From Kribbella steppae (GTDB taxonomy: Bacteria > Actinomycetota > Actinomycetes > Propionibacteriales > Kribbellaceae), in NCBI RefSeq assembly GCF_004342025.1, contig NZ_SLWN01000024.1, positions 1-64,000 on the forward strand: 64,000 bases of DNA. The letters are read 5' to 3'. The position numbers and the translations under genes are program-made. Every line of letters starts with the position of its first letter. Positions within the stretch are counted from its first letter, which is position 1. Shown here one piece after another: positions 59,389 through 64,000 of this stretch. A model generated the notes under the pieces. It worked only from the letters and a program-made list of their open reading frames with translations, was not told the DNA's origin and did not search any database.

Positions 59389-61356
59389 GTGGCGCAGTCA
59401 GCGGGATACACGTTCAACGCGGACACGGTCGACGGTACGACGGTTCGGGACGTCGCGGGGTATTTCCTGCACGGCACGATCGTCGGATCGGCAGCGCTCG
59501 TTGCGGGCAAGTACGGCAACGGCCTGAACTGCACCGGTGGCGCGATGCACGTCGTCGTACGCCCACCGAAGGCAGGCGACTCCTTCTACCCACTCAGCAC
59601 CGACGGCGGGCTGTCGGTCGCGGCCTGGGTCAAGCTGAACGACAACACGTCCGCGGCACGCTGCATCGCGTCCGCGGCCAGTGGCAGCACCCTCAACTGG
59701 GCCGTATACGCGTCCAATGCCAGCGGCAACGTGGAGGCGAGGCTCGCCGGGGCGACGTACAGCACCAGTACGAGCATCCGGGACGGCCTGCAGCATCACG
59801 TCCTCGTCACGTACGACGCGACGACGTCCATCGACACCGTGAAGATCGCCGTCGACGGTGTCCAGGTGCTGTCGGTCAACTCCACGGCCACGATGACCTA
59901 CTCCGGTACCGAGGTCACCATGGAGGCCGGACGGAACACACTCACCGGCACCGAGGCACTCAACGGGATCATCGACGACCTGCGCTGGTGGAACGACCCG
60001 GTCGAGGCGGCGTACTGGCCGACCCTCGTCGCGGCCGAGCAGATCGACTTCCAGCTGGCGATCTATCCGTTCGACCACGACACCGCGGAGGACTTCGGCA
60101 GCTACGGGCACGACCTCGCAGTCGCTCCGTCCGCCAGCTTCACCACCGGTCTCTACGGTCGGGCGCTCGTCTCCGGCACAGCGGCCGCCGGCGCGAGCGG
60201 TGTGGTCGACTTCCCCGACTGTGACCGGCTCGCGATCTGCGGTTGGCTCCGGCTCGACACCGCGCCTGTCGGCACACCCGCGCCGATCCTGGCCATCAAC
60301 GAGACCGCGGGCAGCACGCGGGTCCGCGTCGTGGTGAACACCGATCGAACCGTCACCGCCACCTGGACCACGATCGACGACGGGACTGTCTCGGTGACCA
60401 GTACGGCGGCCTTGACCGTCGGCGAGTGGACTCGGTTCCAGTTCGCGATCAACCCGACGTACGTGCAAGTCCGGCTCGACAGCAGCCAGACGACGGAGAA
60501 CATCGGTGACGGTGTCCCGCACGTGACTCCGGCCATCGACGGGCTCGACCGGTTGTACGTCGGTGGCGACGCCAGCGTCGGCGGTCAGGTGTCGTACGAC
60601 TACGTGACCTTCACCAAGAACTTCCTCGCCGAGGTGACGTCCGGGTACTGGAGCGGTGCGCCGGTCGTCACGCCGTACCGGCCGGCGAATGTGGCGCGCG
60701 GCGTGTACCACTTCAACGAGAACACCGGGACGGTGGTCGACGACAAGTCGCCGTCCGGCAACGACCTCAGTCTCACGGCGGCCGGCTCGTGGGTGACCGG
60801 TGTCCAGGGATCAGCGCTCGGGGCGAACGGCACGGGTCCGGGCGCGTCGAGGACCGCGTTCACGTGGCCGGCGTCGCCGCCCGGGTGGGCGTTCTCGGCA
60901 TGGGTCAAGTGTCGCGCCAGCAGTAGCGGCGCCCGGTTCCTGGTCCTGCGTAATGCCAGTGACGAGGTGGCCCACGCGGGCTGGCTGGACGGAGTGTTCT
61001 GGGTCCGGCTGTTCGGCGCGAGCGGGACGACCGGCATCCTCAGTTCGTCCAGAGGGCCGATCGCCGCCGAGACCTGGACGCACGTGGCGGCATCATGCGA
61101 TCAGAAGGCGGTCCAGCTCTTCCTGGACGGGAAGAGGTTCACGATCGAGCCCTACGCGATGGGTCCACTGCTGCAGCCGACCGAGCTGAACGTCGGCGGC
61201 GACAACCCGGACTCGTCGGTGGCCGATGTCGACGACCTGCGCCTGTTCGACACACCGATCAGCGCGGCCAACGTCGAGTGGCTCTACCAGAACCCCGGCC
61301 AGTACTACGACAGCGCGCCGACCGCCGCCTTCGCCGCCTGGGGTGTGCCGCTGTAG
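59389..61356 (+). CDS. Multi-domain LamG/concanavalin-like protein
   Basis: A 655-residue protein with three LamG-like jelly-roll domains, each with a FNxDTxxGxTxRD/FNENTGTVVDD opening, a xxxxAWVK strand and a terminal LDDLRxW/VDDLRLF strand (IIDDLRWWND, DVDDLRLFDT). They probably bind glycans. No export signal is present, which suits a phage-tail or intracellularly assembled surface protein better than a Sec-secreted enzyme. GTG start at 59389. Pairs with the preceding tail-like gene. Confidence 0.7.
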   Translation: MAQSAGYTFNADTVDGTTVRDVAGYFLHGTIVGSAALVAGKYGNGLNCTGGAMHVVVRPPKAGDSFYPLSTDGGLSVAAWVKLNDNTSAARCIASAASGSTLNWAVYASNASGNVEARLAGATYSTSTSIRDGLQHHVLVTYDATTSIDTVKIAVDGVQVLSVNSTATMTYSGTEVTMEAGRNTLTGTEALNGIIDDLRWWNDPVEAAYWPTLVAAEQIDFQLAIYPFDHDTAEDFGSYGHDLAVAPSASFTTGLYGRALVSGTAAAGASGVVDFPDCDRLAICGWLRLDTAPVGTPAPILAINETAGSTRVRVVVNTDRTVTATWTTIDDGTVSVTSTAALTVGEWTRFQFAINPTYVQVRLDSSQTTENIGDGVPHVTPAIDGLDRLYVGGDASVGGQVSYDYVTFTKNFLAEVTSGYWSGAPVVTPYRPANVARGVYHFNENTGTVVDDKSPSGNDLSLTAAGSWVTGVQGSALGANGTGPGASRTAFTWPASPPGWAFSAWVKCRASSSGARFLVLRNASDEVAHAGWLDGVFWVRLFGASGTTGILSSSRGPIAAETWTHVAASCDQKAVQLFLDGKRFTIEPYAMGPLLQPTELNVGGDNPDSSVADVDDLRLFDTPISAANVEWLYQNPGQYYDSAPTAAFAAWGVPL

Positions 61357-61462
61357 CTGCGCATGCAACGGATCCAGGGACTCATCGCGTCTTTCTCGTG
61401 CTGGATCGGCCGAGGTGGTTCTGGTATACACCGTTGAGCTTGCATGGTGGGGTGGGGGTGGG

Positions 61463-63406
61463 GTGTTGTCGCGGCCTAAGACGCGCGTGCGGAACACGAT
61501 CGGGCTGACTGTGGTGTGCCTGGTGGTGTGTGCCGTCGCGTTCGCCGGCGCGGTCACGGTGCTGATGCCGGGCGAGCGGGAGCGGAGTGTCGCCGCGACC
61601 GTGCCTGGATCGCCGAGCCCGAGCGGGGTCACCCCGCCATCGGTCGCGAGCCCCAGTCCAACTCGGCCGCCGTCGAAACCGGTGGCGCGGACCGGGACCT
61701 ATCAATGTTCCGGGTTCAGCGGGATCGACGCGAAGGTGCCGTTGCCCATGCTTCTGCAGGACACGTTTGCCTGGGGCGACGATCCGCCGTACCGGGTCGG
61801 CGACGGCTCGGGCGACATCCGGTGGCGGTCCGACCCCTACAACAAGCCGAGCTGGTACATGTGGCTGCACTCGCTGCGCTGGCTCGGGCAGGGCATCGAA
61901 GCCGCTAAGAAGGGCAACCGCCCGGCGTTGACGCACGTGATGGCCATCATCCAGGACTGGGTGCGCGACAACCCGTACTCGTGGAGAGGCGACGTCGGCG
62001 CCTGGGAATCGACGATGCACCGCACCAACGTCCTGATCTGTGCACGTCAAGCCGTGCTGGCGGGTCTGCGGGTCCGCCAACTCCCACCGCAGTACACCTG
62101 GCTCGACCAGGCGCTGCTCGATCACGCCAAGTTCATGGAAGAGAATTGGGGCGGACCGTCGAACCACGGCACGGACGAGAGCATCGCGATGTTCGGCGTC
62201 GGGTGCACGCTCGGCCGCCCCGAGCTGAAGACTCTCGCCGTCCAGCGGCTGACCGAGGCCATCACCACCGCGATCGATCCACAAGGCTCGACGAACGAGC
62301 AGTCGGTCGGGTACGCGATGTTCAACTACCAACTGTGGGGCCGCGCGAGCACCGCACTGCAGCGCTGCGGAGCGGATCCAGGTCCCGTCATCGAGCAGCG
62401 ACGCCGCGCGCTGGCGGAGTGGCTCGCCCTCGCCACCACGTCCACCGGTCAACTCCCCCAGGTCGGCGACGCGATCCGCCAGAAACCCGACGCCGTCGCC
62501 GGCACCTCCCTGGAGTACGCCGCCTCACTCGGCAAGAAGGGGACACTGCCGAGCCGGCGAACCGCAGTGTTCGACGCCGGCTACATCTTCGGCCGGACCG
62601 GCTGGGGCGAGGACCGGCCGTTCACCCGCGAATCGTCGTACACCATCCGCTTCGGTCCAGGACGCCGGTACCACGGCCACGAGGACCACACCTCGATCAC
62701 CTACACCTCCCACGGCCGGGACATCCTGATCGACCCGGGCCACTCCGGGTACCAGTTGGACAAGTGGCAGGACTGGACCAAGAGCCAGGCGGCGCACAAC
62801 GTGATGACCATCCCGGCAGGCAAAGCCACCGGGGCGGAGACACGACTGGTCAGCGCGGCCATCGCACCGACCTCGGAGTACTACGCTCTCGCCGACACAC
62901 CGGTCGAAGGAGTGGAACGGACCCGGGACGTCCTGGTCCTCAAGGATCCCGACCTCATCATCACCTTGGACCGCGGCCAGTCGGCCACCGAGCAACGGTA
63001 CGAGACGCTGTGGCACCTACCGCCCGACCAAAAGGTGACCATGCAGTCGCCCACCCACGCGATCGCCGCCAAACCCGGCGACAGCAGCAAGACCCACCTG
63101 CTGCAGATTCCCTACGGGCAACCACTGCCCGCCGACGCCACCACCCTTGAACAAGGCAAGTCAGACCCGGTCCAAGGCTGGTACTTCCCCACCATCTTCG
63201 ACCGCCAACCGGCCCCGGTCGTCAAGTTCAACCGCACCGCCCCCACTGCCACAATCCTCTCCGCCATCGTTCCGACCGCCCCCACCGAAACCGTCCGCTT
63301 CACCACCCGAACCCAGGCCGACATGTTCTTCGTCGACCTCACTGTCGGCACCCAGAAAACAACCATCCGCATCACTCAATCCGGCCGCCTCACCCGAATC
63401 CGCTGA
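61463..63406 (+). CDS. Membrane-anchored heparinase II/III-family protein
   Basis: A 647-residue protein. A basic N-terminus and one hydrophobic helix (TIGLTVVCLVVCAVAFAGAV) form a signal anchor, then a Ser/Pro-rich linker. The helical toroid of polysaccharide lyases follows, with ENWGGPSNHGTDESIAMFGV (the Asn-His pair is typical). The C-terminal beta-sandwich has YHGHEDHTSITYTSHGRDIL, a heparinase II/III signature. It would act outside on an acidic polysaccharide. The start is probably GTG 61463 after ggtggggg; the frame is open from 61226. Confidence 0.8.
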   Translation: MLSRPKTRVRNTIGLTVVCLVVCAVAFAGAVTVLMPGERERSVAATVPGSPSPSGVTPPSVASPSPTRPPSKPVARTGTYQCSGFSGIDAKVPLPMLLQDTFAWGDDPPYRVGDGSGDIRWRSDPYNKPSWYMWLHSLRWLGQGIEAAKKGNRPALTHVMAIIQDWVRDNPYSWRGDVGAWESTMHRTNVLICARQAVLAGLRVRQLPPQYTWLDQALLDHAKFMEENWGGPSNHGTDESIAMFGVGCTLGRPELKTLAVQRLTEAITTAIDPQGSTNEQSVGYAMFNYQLWGRASTALQRCGADPGPVIEQRRRALAEWLALATTSTGQLPQVGDAIRQKPDAVAGTSLEYAASLGKKGTLPSRRTAVFDAGYIFGRTGWGEDRPFTRESSYTIRFGPGRRYHGHEDHTSITYTSHGRDILIDPGHSGYQLDKWQDWTKSQAAHNVMTIPAGKATGAETRLVSAAIAPTSEYYALADTPVEGVERTRDVLVLKDPDLIITLDRGQSATEQRYETLWHLPPDQKVTMQSPTHAIAAKPGDSSKTHLLQIPYGQPLPADATTLEQGKSDPVQGWYFPTIFDRQPAPVVKFNRTAPTATILSAIVPTAPTETVRFTTRTQADMFFVDLTVGTQKTTIRITQSGRLTRIR

Positions 63407-63558
63407 GAATCGCGCGTTGAAAGCACATTGAAAGTGCGAAGCGTGACGCTCGTCAGATGAAGCGGCCGTCATTCCTCGAGGCAGCGCTGGCCCTGAGCCG
63501 GTCCTGGCTCTCCCCGACAGGACCGTCGGCGTCCGACGCGGTCTGGGAGACTGCCGGT

Positions 63559-63984
63559 ATGGCGGATGCGGCAGGGGTGGTGAATCGGTCCGGGCGCGAG
63601 CACGACACGGACTTCGAGGACGTGATCGCCGGGTCGAGCGAGCCGGTGCAGGCGTTGGCGCGCGCCATACGCGATCTTGTGTACGACGTCCTGCCCGAAA
63701 CCGTCGAGGTGGTCTGGAAGAAGCAGGGCTCGGTCGGCTGGGGAATCGGCCCGAAGAAGTTCACCGAGCAGTTCGCCTACCTGATGCCGTACAAGAACCA
63801 CGTCACCCTCGGCTTCTACCGCGGCGGCGAACTCCCCGACCCCGAAGGTCTCCTCCCCACCTCAGGCGGCAGCCAGGTCAGCGGGACCCTGAGCATGCGC
63901 AGCCTGAAGCTCACCAGCCTCGACGACGTACGTCGACCGGCCCTACGCAACCTGATCGCCATCTCAACCCGCACCGGGATCTGA
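63559..63984 (+). CDS. DUF1801-family protein
   Basis: A 141-residue single-domain protein. The family pattern is seen in IRDLVYDVLPETVEVVWKKQ, then GPKKFTEQFAYLMPYKNHVT and LGFYRGGELPDPEGLL, ending in a conserved basic helix (RRPALRNLIAISTR). The function is unknown; a small ligand-binding role is suspected for this fold. ATG 63559 with a ggaga site is chosen; the frame is open from 63457. Confidence 0.8.
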   Translation: MADAAGVVNRSGREHDTDFEDVIAGSSEPVQALARAIRDLVYDVLPETVEVVWKKQGSVGWGIGPKKFTEQFAYLMPYKNHVTLGFYRGGELPDPEGLLPTSGGSQVSGTLSMRSLKLTSLDDVRRPALRNLIAISTRTGI

Positions 63985-64000
63985 CTGGCTCGGGTCAGGT

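Noticed and set aside
58990..63406. Complete prophage
   Set aside because: Only one or two tail-like proteins; no integrase, terminase, capsid, lysis genes or att repeats visible.

Overview
The window is high-GC DNA with dense, often overlapping genes (ATGA/GTGA junctions), GTG/TTG starts and Tat/Sec-exported hydrolases. This suggests a soil actinomycete, and the gene content would fit a Kribbella- or Nocardioides-like genome. That placement is inference, since no rRNA or marker gene is present. No tRNA, rRNA or CRISPR array was seen.

Layout. (1) 1-8.5 kb, + strand: a soluble diiron monooxygenase (propane-monooxygenase/MimABCD type) cluster prmA'-B-C-D, amidohydrolase, DUF59 protein, alcohol dehydrogenase, GroEL. 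Its prmA lacks the N-terminal ~160 residues. (2) 8.5-18 kb: an MFS exporter with its HTH regulator, a possible ~280-bp non-autonomous transposable element, pentapeptide-repeat and TPR proteins, a cupin, an NAD-binding/DUF2867 protein and a secreted GH27 enzyme. (3) 18.3-28 kb: the most unusual region. A protein with sigma-54 (RpoN) architecture, including a near-exact RpoN box, lies upstream of a seven-gene operon preceded by an excellent -24/-12 sequence. An AAA+ activator with an intact GAFTGA loop lies convergent at the far end. The operon encodes two glycine-zipper proteins sharing a C-terminal GRWIRRG motif, an HEXXH metalloprotease-like protein, two unknown proteins, a PLP enzyme and an amidohydrolase. 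Sigma-54 is generally regarded as absent from Actinobacteria, so this looks like a self-contained sigma-54 regulon of unknown product. (4) 28-44 kb: psuK-psuG, gene relics, GNAT, flavin monooxygenase, SMR pump with TetR, lhgO, a GH109-like oxidoreductase, an esterase, a mmsA/class III transaminase/PucR catabolic locus and a DUF3137 protein. (5) 44-58.8 kb, mostly - strand: a second, complete prm cluster with the same eight-gene order, followed 3 bp after groEL by feoA-feoB-arsR-type regulator. A divergent GAF/AAA/Fis activator without a GAFTGA loop, and an acyl-CoA dehydrogenase, lie on its other side. (6) 58.9-64 kb: a phage-tail-like protein, a LamG-like protein, a membrane-anchored heparinase II/III protein and a DUF1801 protein.

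How the parts work together. In each prm cluster the hydroxylase (PrmA+PrmC), reductase (PrmB) and coupling protein (PrmD) would oxidise a small substrate such as propane, acetone or phenol. The alcohol dehydrogenase and amidohydrolase would act on products, GroEL would fold PrmA, and the DUF59 protein probably helps metal-centre assembly. In cluster 2 the FeoAB ferrous importer may supply iron for the diiron centre. The sigma-54 locus is a separate module whose genes appear to be switched as a unit.
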